A DNA stretch of 30,503 nt from an uncultured Collinsella sp. (lineage in GTDB: Bacteria > Actinomycetota > Coriobacteriia > Coriobacteriales > Coriobacteriaceae). The stretch is taken from positions 1-30,503 of the forward strand of contig URCS01000023.1 of NCBI GenBank assembly GCA_900546455.1. The letters run 5' to 3'. Under the pieces are notes generated by a model that saw only the letters and a program-made list of their open reading frames with translations, made no database searches and had not been told where the DNA came from. Positions 1 through 7,380 of the stretch are shown here, in pieces. Position numbers and translations under genes: made by a program. Positions within the stretch are counted from its first letter, which is position 1. Every line of letters begins with the position of its first letter.

Positions 1-173
1 GGTTCCCGGTTCCACCGGGCCGCGCGGCAAGGAGATATATTGCCAGACCGGAGGGGCGCCGTGGGCGGGAATCTGGGCGTACACATTTCCTACACATCTT
101 GTGATCCGACTAACGTTTGCCAGCCGTTAACTACCGCTCGCCGAGCATCTCTTTATATAAGGCAGTCTCATGG
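1..173. other. Unassigned left edge
   Basis: No gene is assigned here. The first 20 bases can fold into a small hairpin (CCCGG/CCGGG) and bases 26-44 into another (GGCAA/TTGCC). The plus-strand frame starting at base 1 is open to a stop at 175-177, but nothing in its translation is recognisable, so it may be chance. The stretch is the 3' flank of the minus-strand sugar-phosphate mutase. Confidence 0.3.
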
Positions 174-1574
174 TTAAAGCGGATACGTCCCCCTAGCTAA
201 AGCACAGCCAGCATCGAGCAACTCATCACGTTCTTCCACCGAGAACCCCTCGGCGTAGACGCGCACCACTGGTTCGGTCCCGCTAGGACGGACCAGCAGC
301 CACGTGTCATCCTCGAATGACAGACGCAAGCCGTCCATATGACTAACGTTTTGCGGCACCTTGCCACAAATCGACTTGGGGTTTACGCCCGGCAGCAGGG
401 TTCGTAACGTTTCGGCATCTTCGGCCTCAAGGCGCAAGTCGCGTCGACCGTAACTCGTCTTACCAAAACTGTCCTCGAGTTGGTCGACCAGAACGCCCAA
501 AGGCGCGTCCGTCTTTGCCATAAGCTCACACAGAATCAGACAGGCGAGGATTCCATCGCGCTCGGGCATATGCGCGGCGATGCCGATACCACCGGCTTCT
601 TCGCCGCCCATGAGGACGCCGCCCTTCTTCATCTCCGCCGCTATATATTTGAAACCGACCGGCTTAACGGTCACGCGGCAGCCAAGCGCCTCGGCAATGC
701 GACGCACGAGCGTCGAGCATGAAAGATTGACGACGACGCGCCCCTCCAAATTACGAAATTGAACCAAGTCGCCCAAAACGAGCGCCATGATCTGATGCGG
801 ATGTATATATCTGCCGCGCTCGTCAACCGCGCCGATACGGTCGGCGTCGCCGTCGGTCACCAGGCCAGCGCAAGCTCCGTCCTCGATAACCGTGCGCTCG
901 CAAGCGTCCACCCACGGTTCAACGGGGTCGGGGCAGATATCTTCTTGGTCAGACGCCTGCCCGGCGTGAATCTCGTGCACCTCAACGCCAAGCTCGCGCA
1001 GCAAGTCGGCTAGATAGCCCTGGGCTGCGCCGCCCATGGGATCGACAACCACGCGCAAGTGCGCGGCGCGGATGGCTTCGGCATCGACAAACGATGCCAC
1101 CGCCTGCATATAGTCAGGAATGATATCCGCGGTGCGATATTGCCCCTCGATCCCCATTGGCTCGGGAGCCATAGTCTCTTCGAGCTCTTCGATGACATCC
1201 TGGTTGGCGGTCGAGCCGTCACCCATGCGAATCTTGAGGCACAGATAGCCCTGCGGATGATGGGACCCCGTCACCATGAGCGCGCCGCACGCTTCACCGT
1301 CATAAGCCGCCGCCCACGTAAGGGCAGGGGTCGGGACAGGTCGCGAAGCGAGCACGGCGTCTAGCCCGTGCGCTGCTAGCACGCCCGCCGCAAGCTCAGC
1401 GAACTCGCGCGCCAGGGGCCGGGTGTCGAACCCTATATATACCGTTTTGCCCGGATTGGTCTTTTGCCACAACTCGCCGACGGCATCGGCGATACGGGCA
1501 ACGTTATCGGCAGTGAAGTCCTCATCGACGCGAGCGCGCCAACCGTCAGTTCCAAAATGAATTATCGCGCACAC
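174..1574 (-). CDS. Phosphoglucomutase/phosphomannomutase family protein
   Basis: An alpha-D-phosphohexomutase that moves phosphate between C1 and C6 of glucose or mannose, feeding sugar-nucleotide and cell-envelope synthesis in the cytosol. Visible hallmarks of the 466-residue product are the N-terminal FGTDGWRA, the active-site phosphoserine loop TGSHHP (Ser about 104), the metal-binding loop DGDADR (about 241-246), the sugar-binding loop GGEEAGG (about 323-329) and the phosphate-binding RPSGTEP (about 429-435). I chose the GTG start at 1574 because an AGGTG ribosome-binding site lies about 8 bases upstream and the family normally begins just before FGTDGWR; the longer ATG frame to 1658 adds 28 unrelated residues. 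The gene has its own leader after the terminator of the methyltransferase gene. Glucose versus mannose preference cannot be read from the sequence. Confidence 0.93.
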   Translation of the reverse strand: MCAIIHFGTDGWRARVDEDFTADNVARIADAVGELWQKTNPGKTVYIGFDTRPLAREFAELAAGVLAAHGLDAVLASRPVPTPALTWAAAYDGEACGALMVTGSHHPQGYLCLKIRMGDGSTANQDVIEELEETMAPEPMGIEGQYRTADIIPDYMQAVASFVDAEAIRAAHLRVVVDPMGGAAQGYLADLLRELGVEVHEIHAGQASDQEDICPDPVEPWVDACERTVIEDGACAGLVTDGDADRIGAVDERGRYIHPHQIMALVLGDLVQFRNLEGRVVVNLSCSTLVRRIAEALGCRVTVKPVGFKYIAAEMKKGGVLMGGEEAGGIGIAAHMPERDGILACLILCELMAKTDAPLGVLVDQLEDSFGKTSYGRRDLRLEAEDAETLRTLLPGVNPKSICGKVPQNVSHMDGLRLSFEDDTWLLVRPSGTEPVVRVYAEGFSVEERDELLDAGCALARGTYPL

Positions 1575-1613
1575 GCGCAGACACCTCACAGTGTTTGGAT
1601 CATGGTACGCATG

Positions 1614-1623
1614 GGGTATACCC
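1614..1623. promoter_or_regulatory. Palindrome GGGTATACCC in the mutase leader
   Basis: A perfect 10-bp palindrome lies 40 bases upstream of the mutase GTG start, and TATACC within it could serve as a minus-strand -10. Upstream, CTCGGCA (1634-1640) can pair with TGCCGAG (1678-1684) in the leader. An operator or promoter role is inferred only. Confidence 0.25.
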
Positions 1624-1697
1624 GCAACATGCACTCGGCAACCTGCCGGCACCAGCATTCACCATTTGGGCAAATGCTGCCGAGGACATGCAAGCAA

Positions 1698-1725
1698 TAA
1701 AAAACCGCCCCGTATGGAGCGGTTT
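1698..1725 (-). terminator. Rho-independent terminator of the methyltransferase gene
   Basis: On the minus strand a 10-bp stem (AAACCGCTCC with GGGGCGGTTT, one T-G wobble) closes a 4-base loop and runs into a T tract. It starts 6 bases after the methyltransferase stop codon and ends the regulator-methyltransferase transcript before the mutase gene. Confidence 0.88.
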
Positions 1726-1730
1726 GCCCT

Positions 1731-2624
1731 TTATATATCGAGCGCCTCGGCCATCGCGGCCGTAGTGATTGCCGTGGTTCCACAGCAACTGCCCACCATT
1801 GCGGCACCGGCATGTCTCCATTCGATGCATGCGCGCGCGAAAGCTTCGGGGTTCTCGTGCCATACGGGGCCATCCTGAGTCTGGACCGGATCGCCTACGT
1901 TGGGACGCACCGTGACGGGAGTAGTCGCCGATGCAACCATCCTGGGCACCGCCGCGTTCGCGGCCGCAAGCGAACAGCAATTAACACCAACCGAATTTGC
2001 GCCGTGTTTTTCGGCGTACAAAACGGCTGCCTCGATGTTGAGGCCATCGCCCAACAGGTCGCCTTTATCGTCAACGACAAAACTCACCAGAACAGGCATG
2101 CCATCGGCGGCATCTCGGGCGCCGGCAAGCATGGGCTGCAAATTACGGATAGACGTCACCGTCTCGATCAGCAGACCGTCAACGCCGGCGTTGAGCAAGG
2201 CGTGCGCCTGTTCGCGCGCAATGCCTCGGATTTCACGATACTCGGCAGAGTCCTCGGCAAACCACTCAATACCGATCGGGCCCATCGAGCCTAGCAGCAG
2301 CTGAGGGTGCGCCTGGCGGGCATCGTCGACGGCCCCGCGATTGACCTCCGCCACGGACGGCGCAATCTGGTCGTGCTTGAGGGCATAGCTCGATGCCTGA
2401 AAGGTGTTGGTAATGAGCACCTGCGCGCCGGCGGCGACATACAAGCGATGGATACGAGAAACGGTCTGCGGCTCTGCCAGATTCCAAAACGCCGGTGGAA
2501 TGTCGGCGGCATCGTACTCACTCAACAGAACACTGCCCATGGGGCCCTGCGCCAACAAGGTCTCGCTCGACAAGCGGCGCGTAAGTTCCTCGGCACCAAA
2601 GCGGTTGTAATAACTCGTATCCAT
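1731..2624 (-). CDS. Homocysteine S-methyltransferase family protein
   Basis: A stand-alone Hcy-binding TIM-barrel domain (297 residues) of the MmuM/BHMT/MetH N-terminal family, which transfers a methyl group to homocysteine to make methionine. The zinc site is complete: GVNC (Cys 216) and GSCC (Cys 280-281). ITNTF (about 71-75) and IETVTS (about 154-159) also match the family. The cobalamin and folate domains of full MetH are absent, so the methyl donor is probably S-methylmethionine, S-adenosylmethionine or a betaine-type compound; the sequence does not say which. The gene starts 10 bases after the stop of the DtxR-type regulator, so the two are very likely co-transcribed, and a strong terminator follows. 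Confidence 0.9.
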   Translation of the reverse strand: MDTSYYNRFGAEELTRRLSSETLLAQGPMGSVLLSEYDAADIPPAFWNLAEPQTVSRIHRLYVAAGAQVLITNTFQASSYALKHDQIAPSVAEVNRGAVDDARQAHPQLLLGSMGPIGIEWFAEDSAEYREIRGIAREQAHALLNAGVDGLLIETVTSIRNLQPMLAGARDAADGMPVLVSFVVDDKGDLLGDGLNIEAAVLYAEKHGANSVGVNCCSLAAANAAVPRMVASATTPVTVRPNVGDPVQTQDGPVWHENPEAFARACIEWRHAGAAMVGSCCGTTAITTAAMAEALDI

Positions 2625-2634
2625 ATATATCCCG

Positions 2635-3057
2635 CTATTCCTCGACGCTGATTCCCTGCTTTTCGAGATAGGCGAGCCAGCGGCTCATCGTGTCCTCGGA
2701 TAGCGCATGCTCCATCATGCAGGCCTCGGAATCGGCTCGCTCAAATTCGACACCGAGCTCCTGAACCAAAAACGTGCGGATGAGGCGATGACGGTACCAG
2801 ATAGCCGTGCCAACCTCGCGACCGCGATCGGTCAGGATTACCTTGCCGTAGTGCGATTGCTCGACAAGCTCGGATGCCTTGAGCGCCGAAACCGCTTTAT
2901 TGACCGATGCCTTGGAGACGCCAAGGCGCTGCGCGATGTCGACCGATCGCACGCCGTTGGTTTCCCCCTCTTCGCTTTCAATGCGAACCATGCACTCCAA
3001 GTAGTCTTCGTTCGCCACCGTCAGATGTAGTTCGCGCGAGCTATTTGTCGTATCCAT
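2635..3057 (-). CDS. DtxR/MntR-family metal-dependent transcriptional regulator
   Basis: A 140-residue winged-helix repressor of the DtxR/MntR family. The helix-turn-helix spans about residues 37-61 (DIAQRLGVSKASVNKAV), followed by the wing and the dimerisation helices. Candidate metal ligands, aligned from memory to B. subtilis MntR and C. diphtheriae DtxR, are Asp18, Glu21, His90, Cys113, Glu116 and His117. Cys113 is DtxR-like whereas the length (no C-terminal SH3-like domain) is MntR-like. The ATG at 3057 is preferred over the one at 3078, because the purine-rich AAGGGACGGAAG lies before it and nothing suitable precedes the other. The gene heads a unit with the methyltransferase and diverges from pepT across a perfect palindrome, which probably makes it autoregulated and a regulator of pepT. 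Confidence 0.88.
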   Translation of the reverse strand: MDTTNSSRELHLTVANEDYLECMVRIESEEGETNGVRSVDIAQRLGVSKASVNKAVSALKASELVEQSHYGKVILTDRGREVGTAIWYRHRLIRTFLVQELGVEFERADSEACMMEHALSEDTMSRWLAYLEKQGISVEE

Positions 3058-3111
3058 GATCTTCCGTCCCTTCTGCATTCAATGGCTGATTCTACCCCAT
3101 CCAAGCGTCGT

Positions 3112-3129
3112 GGTATGCCGTGGCATACC
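3112..3129. promoter_or_regulatory. Perfect palindromic operator between the regulator gene and pepT
   Basis: GGTATGCC-GT-GGCATACC is an 8-2-8 perfect inverted repeat. On the plus strand it ends 4 bases before the extended -10 TGCTAGAGT (3131-3139), covering the -35 region of the pepT promoter. On the minus strand it sits about where the -35 of a TAGAAT promoter (minus-strand -10 near 3089-3094) would lie. It is the obvious candidate site for the adjacent DtxR-family regulator. Confidence 0.65.
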
Positions 3130-3130
3130 G

Positions 3131-3139
3131 TGCTAGAGT
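3131..3139 (+). promoter_or_regulatory. Extended -10 promoter of pepT
   Basis: TGCTAGAGT matches an extended -10 (TGn plus TAGAGT) 39 bases upstream of the pepT start. No good -35 is visible, and the palindromic operator occupies that position. Confidence 0.5.
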
Positions 3140-3177
3140 TCTTGTTGCACACGACGACCAAGATTGGAGCGGTCTTT

Positions 3178-4425
3178 ATGGAAAACACCACCACGAGCCC
3201 CGATGTCCTCGAACGCTTTTTGCGCTACGTCCAGATCAACACGCAGTCCGAGGATGCAAACTGCGACCAGGTACCCTCGAGCGCCGTTCAGTTTGACCTT
3301 GCCAACGTGCTGGCTGAAGAGCTGCGCGAGCTTGGTGCGGAAGATGCCCACGTGACCGAGCACGCCTATGTCTGCGCGCATATCCCCGCAAGTGCGGGCG
3401 CTGAGGACAAGCCCGCCCTGGGCCTGATCGCCCATCTCGACACCACCGAAGTTGCACCGGGCGCCGGCGTGAAGCCGCACATCGTACACTACGAAGGCGG
3501 CGACCTGGTCTGCGGCACGGTTGACGGTAAGCCCGTTGCCATGAGTACCGCCAAGCTTCCCGCCCTGAACGACCTCGCGGGTGAGGACCTGGTCTGCAGC
3601 GATGGCACCACGCTGCTGGGCGCGGACGACAAGGCAGGCGTCGCCGAGATCATGTCGCTTGTCGCGCGTATCGCTCAGGACCCTTCTCTGCCCCATCCCG
3701 CACTCGGCATTTGCTTCTGCCCTGACGAGGAGATCGGCCACGGAGCCGAGCTGTTGGATATCGATACCTTTGGCTGCAAGTACGCCTACACGGTCGACGG
3801 CGGCCCCATCGGCGAGCTGGAGTGGGAGTGCTTTAACGCCGCCGAGGTGACCGTCCGCTTTGAGGGCCAGTCCATCCACCCGGGCGACGCTAAAGGCCGT
3901 ATGGTCAACGCAGGCAATCTGTTCTGCGACTTCAACGCGTTGCTCCCCTACGTGCAGCGCCCGGAGTATACGGAAGGCTACGAGGGCTTTTATCACCTTG
4001 AGGGTGTATCTGCAACCGTCGATCACGCCACAGCGCGCTATATCGTCCGCGACCATGACGCCGCCAAGTTCCAGCAGAAACTCGACCTTATTGATGCCGC
4101 CGTCTCGATGCTCAACCAGCGTCTGGGTGAGGAGCGTGTGACGGTCGAGATTAAGCAGCAGTATCGAAATATGGCCGAGATCGTTCGTGACTATCCCGAG
4201 CTTATTGATGTTGCCAAGGAAGCCTACCTTGCCTGCGGCGTTGAGCCCCAAGTGCTGCCGATTCGCGGCGGCACCGACGGCGCTCAGCTGTCGTTCCGCG
4301 GTCTGCCCTGCCCCAACCTTTCCACCGGCGGCTATTGCTACCACGGCGTCAACGAGTTCGTCCCGGTCAGTTCGCTCGTCAAGATGACCGACGTGCTCCA
4401 GGAGCTCGTCGCCCGCTTTGCATAA
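3178..4425 (+). CDS. pepT: Peptidase T (tripeptide aminopeptidase)
   Basis: A zinc aminopeptidase of the M20B family that removes the N-terminal residue of tripeptides in the cytosol. The 415-residue product shows the M20 metal and catalytic motifs in order: AHLDTTE (His86, Asp88), the bridging Asp in GADDKAG, the catalytic Glu in CPDEEIGHGAE, the Asp in TVDGGPIGE, the dimerisation-domain SIHPGDAKG, and a C-terminal CYHGVNEF histidine. The ATG at 3178 follows GGAG with 8-base spacing and begins at the usual family start; the open frame back to 3082 would run through the promoter and operator. It is divergent from the DtxR-type regulator and ends in a strong terminator, so it is a single-gene transcript probably under metal-dependent control. 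Confidence 0.95.
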   Translation: MENTTTSPDVLERFLRYVQINTQSEDANCDQVPSSAVQFDLANVLAEELRELGAEDAHVTEHAYVCAHIPASAGAEDKPALGLIAHLDTTEVAPGAGVKPHIVHYEGGDLVCGTVDGKPVAMSTAKLPALNDLAGEDLVCSDGTTLLGADDKAGVAEIMSLVARIAQDPSLPHPALGICFCPDEEIGHGAELLDIDTFGCKYAYTVDGGPIGELEWECFNAAEVTVRFEGQSIHPGDAKGRMVNAGNLFCDFNALLPYVQRPEYTEGYEGFYHLEGVSATVDHATARYIVRDHDAAKFQQKLDLIDAAVSMLNQRLGEERVTVEIKQQYRNMAEIVRDYPELIDVAKEAYLACGVEPQVLPIRGGTDGAQLSFRGLPCPNLSTGGYCYHGVNEFVPVSSLVKMTDVLQELVARFA

Positions 4426-4451
4426 GCCTGGCTGCACAAGTCCAAAAGACG

Positions 4452-4490
4452 AATCGCCCCGTCCTCAACCAAGAACGGGGCGATTTTTTT
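4452..4490 (+). terminator. Rho-independent terminator of pepT
   Basis: An 11-bp perfect stem (AATCGCCCCGT with ACGGGGCGATT), 12-base loop and a run of seven T, starting 26 bases after the pepT stop. Confidence 0.93.
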
Positions 4491-4552
4491 ACTGCAACGA
4501 GAATAGGTTGACGCACGCCAGCCTCTTAACGCAAGGAGTGTCCCAAACTGCC

Positions 4553-4579
4553 GGCACAAAAGGAACGTCCCCAAGTGCC
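4553..4579. repeat. Small hairpin with CGTCCCC-containing loop, copy 1
   Basis: GGCAC (4553-4557) pairs with GTGCC (4575-4579) around a 17-base loop containing AAAAGGAACGTCCCC. Related hairpins with different stems lie at 20166, 30260 and 30321. It leads into the larger structured element at 4591. Confidence 0.55.
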
Positions 4580-4590
4580 AAGTGTTCCGG

Positions 4591-4759
4591 CAACGCCGAT
4601 GTTTTGGCAACGACAGCGAGCGGGTCGCATTTGAGACAAGGTGACGTGAAGCGAAAGGGCGCTGACCTTCTGGTCGCGCCCTTGAAGTTGAACGTCAGAT
4701 TGTCCAAATGCGGCCCGCGCAGCGTCGAGTCGTTACGGCGTTTGGTAAAACGCCGTAAC
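4591..4759. repeat. Structured intergenic element, copy A
   Basis: Within the 335-bp space between pepT and the LCP gene. Blocks shared with the copy at 20213: CAACGCCG, GACAGCGA, CAAGGTGACGTGAA, TTGAACGTCAGATTG and GCAGCGTCGAG. Folding: 4620-4639 pairs with 4700-4718 (19 bp with a bulged A at 4634), then a 2x2 internal loop (GG over GA), then TGACGT (4642-4647) with ACGTCA (4692-4697), enclosing a hairpin at 4655-4683. A terminal 12-bp hairpin (4732-4743 with 4748-4759, loop GGTA) ends one base from the LCP stop codon. Strand of action is unknown; the minus strand would make it the 3' end of the LCP transcript. Confidence 0.75.
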
Positions 4760-4760
4760 T

Positions 4761-5996
4761 CTAGTAGTTAGCTTCGTAGCCGTTGCCGTCGCCGGTGGGC
4801 TCTTCGTAGTAGTCCGAATCGCTTGAATCGCTTGAGTCATCGGAATCGTCAGAGCTGACCGATGAGGTTGCGGTACCGTTTGCGTAATCGTCAGACGTGT
4901 TGTTGTTCAGGTCGCCGATCGTAGAGCTGGAACCGTCGGAAAGACCCATGGTGTTGGGACCCTTGGGATCCTTGCCGGCATCGACGCGCTCCATCATTTC
5001 CTTGAGCTCGTCCTCGTAGACAAAGACGTAGCTCACACCGTCGATCATGGTGCTGTCGTCGGCGTACGAGGGCAGGTTGGCCGAGTAGATACCGTCGACA
5101 TCCATACCGCGCATGGCATTGACCGTAGCCACGATATCCTGAACGCTCATATCAGTTACGAGCATATCGGACAGCGAATTAACCAGGCCAAAGATCTTCG
5201 TGGCATCGAAGTTATTGAGAATCTGGTTGGCAAGGGCGCCAAGCACCTGACGCTGGTGGCGCATGCGCGTGTAATCGCCGTCGGCATAGGTGTAGCGGCA
5301 GCGGGCATAGGTTAGGGCGGTGGCACCGTCCATATGCTGCTGGCCAGCGGTAATCTTAATATCCAGGTGCTCAGGGTCGTCAACATCATCGGTTGCGTTA
5401 ATGTCGATACCGCCAACCGAATCAATCAGCGCCTGCATACCGTCGAAGCTGACCTCGGCATAGTGGGAAATCTGAACACCGCACAGCTCGTTGACCGCCT
5501 CGACCATGGCCTCGGCGCCGCCAACGGCATGGCAGGCGTTGATCTTCATGGTCTCGCCCTTGTACTCGACCTTAGTGTCGCGCGGAACGGAAATGAGCGT
5601 CGCCTGCTTTTGCGTGGGGTCGATGCGTGCCAGGATAATCGAGTCGGCACGATACGTATCCTCGCCCGGACGGCCGTCGGTGCCAAGAAGCAGCACGTAG
5701 AACGGATCCTTTGCCTCATCGGTGTCAACCAGAACCCGACGCAGATTGTCGGTAATGACATTAGAATCGCCGAGCTTGCCCATAATGGTGGCAAACCACA
5801 GGCCGGCAGCGGTAGTGGCACTCAGCAGCACGCCAAGCACGACAATGAGCGCGACGTGACGAATCGTGTGGCTACGACGACGTTGGCGAGCGCGCTCGGA
5901 ATAGCGAGCCACGTTATCGCGACTGTAGATCTTGGCCTGCGCACCAGTTGAGGGTCTTCGGGTGCTAGTATCCGCGAGGGGCTTTTTATTAAACAT
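4761..5996 (-). CDS. LytR-CpsA-Psr (LCP) family cell-wall ligase
   Basis: A membrane-anchored LCP enzyme of 411 residues. These attach glycopolymers (teichoic acids, polysaccharides) from lipid carriers to peptidoglycan outside the membrane. A basic cytoplasmic N-terminus precedes one transmembrane helix (about 47-69); the LCP domain (about 97-245) carries LLLGTDGR, ADSIILARIDP, SVPRDT, INACHAVGG and ARCRYTYADGDYTRMRHQR, including the conserved Asp and Arg residues. The tail after about residue 345 is low-complexity Ser/Asp/Asn-rich and is probably a flexible extracellular extension. The ATG at 5996 is preferred (AGG 6 bases upstream) over a TTG two codons earlier. It starts 12 bases after the murA stop, so the two wall genes form an operon. 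Which glycopolymer is transferred cannot be told. Confidence 0.92.
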   Translation of the reverse strand: MFNKKPLADTSTRRPSTGAQAKIYSRDNVARYSERARQRRRSHTIRHVALIVVLGVLLSATTAAGLWFATIMGKLGDSNVITDNLRRVLVDTDEAKDPFYVLLLGTDGRPGEDTYRADSIILARIDPTQKQATLISVPRDTKVEYKGETMKINACHAVGGAEAMVEAVNELCGVQISHYAEVSFDGMQALIDSVGGIDINATDDVDDPEHLDIKITAGQQHMDGATALTYARCRYTYADGDYTRMRHQRQVLGALANQILNNFDATKIFGLVNSLSDMLVTDMSVQDIVATVNAMRGMDVDGIYSANLPSYADDSTMIDGVSYVFVYEDELKEMMERVDAGKDPKGPNTMGLSDGSSSTIGDLNNNTSDDYANGTATSSVSSDDSDDSSDSSDSDYYEEPTGDGNGYEANY

Positions 5997-6008
5997 AGGC
6001 AACCTGTA

Positions 6009-7292
6009 TTAGTAGATGACGGGATCGGGGACGGTAGCATGCTCGACATGCGCGCCGAGCGCCTGCAGCTTTTCGACAAACTGCTCGTAGCCGCGCTTGA
6101 TGTGATGGATAGCCGAAACCTCGGTCGTCCCGTCGGCGATCAAGCCCGCTACGACGAGGGCCGCTCCGCCACGCAGATCGGGCGAGGTAACCTGTGCACC
6201 CGAGAAGCCCTTGACGCCATGAATCATGGCATGATGGCTCTCGATACGAATGTCGGCACCCATGCGCACCAGCTCAGAGGCAAACATAAAGCGATTCTCG
6301 AAGATGTTCTCGGTAATAACGGAACTGCCGTCGGCAAGGGCGGAGAGCACCATAATCTGCGCCTGCATGTCCGTCGGGAAGCCGGGGAACGGAAGCGTCT
6401 GGATGTCGACCGGCTTGATACGCTCGGCACGGTTTACATGGACGCCATCCTCGACGCGCTCGCAGTCGATACCCATGAGCTCCATCTTCTTGAGCACCAT
6501 GCCCAAGTGAATGGGGCAAAAGCCCGTGACATCGACACCGCGATCGTCGGCCATCAACGCACCGGCAACGATAAAGGTACCGGCCTCGATGCGATCGCCC
6601 ACTACGCGATGGGTAACAGGATGGAGCTCTTCCACGCCTTCGATAGTCACGACGGGCGTGCCGGCGCCAACAATCTTGGCGCCCATCTCGTTGAGCATGT
6701 TGGCGAGATCGACAATCTCGGGCTCGCGGGCGGCATTGTCGATAACCGTGGCGCCCTGTGCGCGCACAGAGGCCATGATGAGGTTCTCGGTCGCACCGAC
6801 GCTGGCGAACTCGAGCGTGACGGTGGTACCGCGCAGACCTTGGGGCGCATTAGCGTTGATGTAACCGTGGGCGGTATCGAACTCAACGCCCAGGGCCTCG
6901 AGACCCAGAATGTGCATATCGATCTTGCGAGCACCCAGGTTGCAGCCGCCCGGCATGGCAATCTTGGCGCGATGGAAGCGGCCCAGCAGGGGTCCCATGA
7001 CGGCGGTGGAAGCACGCATCTTGGCAACGAGCTCGTAGGGGGCCTCCCAAGAATCGACCTGAGAGGTATCAATCTCGAGCGTGTGCTCGTCGAGAACATC
7101 GATCGTAGCGCCCATGCCCTTGAGCACCTTGCCCATCACGTGAACATCGGAAATATCGGGCACGTTCTGCAGCGTCGTCTTGCCCGGCGCCAGAAGCGTT
7201 GCCGCCATGAGTTTGAGCGCGGAGTTCTTGGCACCCGAGACGGGCACGGAGCCTCCGATGGCGTGGCCACCCTCAACGCGGATAATATCCAA
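6009..7292 (-). CDS. murA: UDP-N-acetylglucosamine 1-carboxyvinyltransferase
   Basis: First committed step of peptidoglycan synthesis: transfer of enolpyruvate from PEP to UDP-GlcNAc in the cytosol. The 427-residue product has the usual length, Lys22 and Asn23 in SGAKNSALK, and the active-site loop MPGGCNLGAR with Cys117, the residue alkylated by fosfomycin in the family; an Asp there would mean intrinsic resistance, so this form is predicted sensitive. The start is TTG at 7292, with AAAGGG placed 6 bases upstream and the family N-terminus MDIIRVEGG following directly. It lies 88 bases downstream of atpC on the same strand, with a strong terminator hairpin ending only 13 bases before its start codon, and is followed 12 bases on by the LCP gene. 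Confidence 0.96.
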   Translation of the reverse strand: MDIIRVEGGHAIGGSVPVSGAKNSALKLMAATLLAPGKTTLQNVPDISDVHVMGKVLKGMGATIDVLDEHTLEIDTSQVDSWEAPYELVAKMRASTAVMGPLLGRFHRAKIAMPGGCNLGARKIDMHILGLEALGVEFDTAHGYINANAPQGLRGTTVTLEFASVGATENLIMASVRAQGATVIDNAAREPEIVDLANMLNEMGAKIVGAGTPVVTIEGVEELHPVTHRVVGDRIEAGTFIVAGALMADDRGVDVTGFCPIHLGMVLKKMELMGIDCERVEDGVHVNRAERIKPVDIQTLPFPGFPTDMQAQIMVLSALADGSSVITENIFENRFMFASELVRMGADIRIESHHAMIHGVKGFSGAQVTSPDLRGGAALVVAGLIADGTTEVSAIHHIKRGYEQFVEKLQALGAHVEHATVPDPVIY

Positions 7293-7305
7293 GGTCTACC
7301 CTTTC

Positions 7306-7344
7306 AAAAAGCATGCCCGGGGTGGCTGGGCCATCCCGGGCATG
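7306..7344 (-). terminator. Terminator after atpC, abutting the murA ribosome-binding site
   Basis: On the minus strand CATGCCCGGG (7335-7344) pairs perfectly with CCCGGGCATG (7312-7321) over a 13-base loop, followed by CTTTTTG. The T run touches the murA ribosome-binding site (GAAAGGG). It ends the ATP synthase transcript or works as a conditional terminator ahead of murA. Confidence 0.88.
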
Positions 7345-7380
7345 ATGTGTTCGCAAATGGTCGAACGCTAAATCGTTTGA

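Noticed and set aside
1..25. GGTGGAACC on the minus strand, resembling a T-box antiterminator
   Set aside because: No stem I, specifier loop or AGUA-type features could be recognised upstream, and the window ends before any downstream gene, so it cannot be supported.
1418..1432. tRNA T-arm-like string GGGTTCGACACCC on the minus strand
   Set aside because: It encodes part of GFDTRPLA in the mutase and no tRNA cloverleaf surrounds it.
630..2630. Several ATATAT runs in the first 2.7 kb
   Set aside because: They lie inside coding sequence or at unrelated places with no common spacing or context, so I could not make a motif of them.
3133..4437. 434-codon minus-strand frame opposite pepT
   Set aside because: Antisense shadow of a clear peptidase T; no ribosome-binding site or protein family.
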